From JANMCE01 sp963791625 (lineage in GTDB: Bacteria > Actinomycetota > Acidimicrobiia > Acidimicrobiales > Ilumatobacteraceae): DNA of 53,127 nucleotides. Below, in pieces: positions 53,125-53,127 of this stretch. The position numbers and the translations under genes were made by a program. The notes beneath the pieces were generated by a model. The model was not told the origin of the DNA and made no database searches. It worked only from the letters and a program-made list of their open reading frames with translations. The DNA is taken from NCBI GenBank assembly GCA_963791625.1, contig CAWBTA010000010.1, positions 1 through 53,127 on the forward strand, in the 5' to 3' direction. The stretch's first letter is position 1. Each line of letters opens with the position of its first letter.

Positions 53125-53127
53125 GAA
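53086..53127 (-). tRNA. tRNA-Arg (anticodon CCT), 3' part; 5' half beyond the right edge
   Basis: On the minus strand the window edge begins exactly with an anticodon loop TTCCTAA (anticodon CCT). Then come the 3' side of the anticodon stem, a five-base variable loop, the T arm GCATG-TTCGAAT-CATGC with a perfect stem, acceptor strand CGGGGGC and discriminator G. Visible length is 42 nt, matching positions 32-73. CCA is not encoded. It overlaps the end of the convergent membrane-protein frame. Confidence 0.88.

Overview
The window looks like chromosomal DNA from a high-GC actinobacterium, most likely an Acidimicrobiia-type lineage. The grounds are GC-rich codon use, many GTG starts, poor Shine-Dalgarno sites (leaderless style), Thr-rich lipoprotein linkers, many ATGA start/stop overlaps, and family content (BTAD regulator, ECF sigma factor, CGNR zinc finger, UGSC and GrdB-like families). 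No rRNA or CRISPR array was seen. One partial tRNA (Arg, anticodon CCT) lies at the right edge.

Layout. 0-4 kb: a lipoprotein hydrolase with a bicupin gene, then an aminotransferase-cupin-MarR operon. 4-12.3 kb: a CHAP hydrolase, a UGSC-family selenoprotein, a PPOX flavoprotein, a membrane protein, the threonine catabolic pair kbl-tdh, a kinase-like phosphotransferase and a PadR/membrane pair. 12.4-18.6 kb: CGNR regulator and EamA exporter, then a divergent cluster: BTAD/ATPase regulator plus Cys-less rhodanese on one side, truncated haemoglobin plus Cys-rhodanese on the other, around an elaborate control region. 18.5-27.8 kb: a YcaQ-like glycosylase and a type II Wadjet defence operon (order jetC-jetA-jetB-jetD; jetC frameshifted). 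28-32 kb: SDR, SnoaL and TIM-barrel catabolic genes. 32-37.8 kb: a BNR-repeat secreted protein, a MerB-like selenoprotein, and an ECF sigma factor with a membrane-anchored substrate-binding-protein partner. 37.8-44.2 kb: decayed defence genes (XRE/nucleotidyltransferase, Mrr, HsdR remnant), surface proteins and an IS1380-family element with target duplication. 44.2-53.1 kb: a GrdB-like selenoprotein, a two-component system, GT2 and GT39 glycosyltransferases, small membrane proteins and the tRNA.

The most notable result is three genes in which an in-frame TGA falls at a catalytic position: UGSC, the second catalytic Cys of MerB, and the UxxC of a GrdB-like protein. Each TGA is followed at nearly the same distance (17, 19 and 17 nt) by a hairpin with a short G-containing apical loop, as in bacterial SECIS elements. 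A conventional gene caller would split all three. The host should therefore insert selenocysteine, although no sel genes lie in this window.

Several genes carry single-base frameshifts, dense between 39 and 43.5 kb and often in short homopolymers. These could be residual sequencing errors or true decay; the sequence alone cannot decide.
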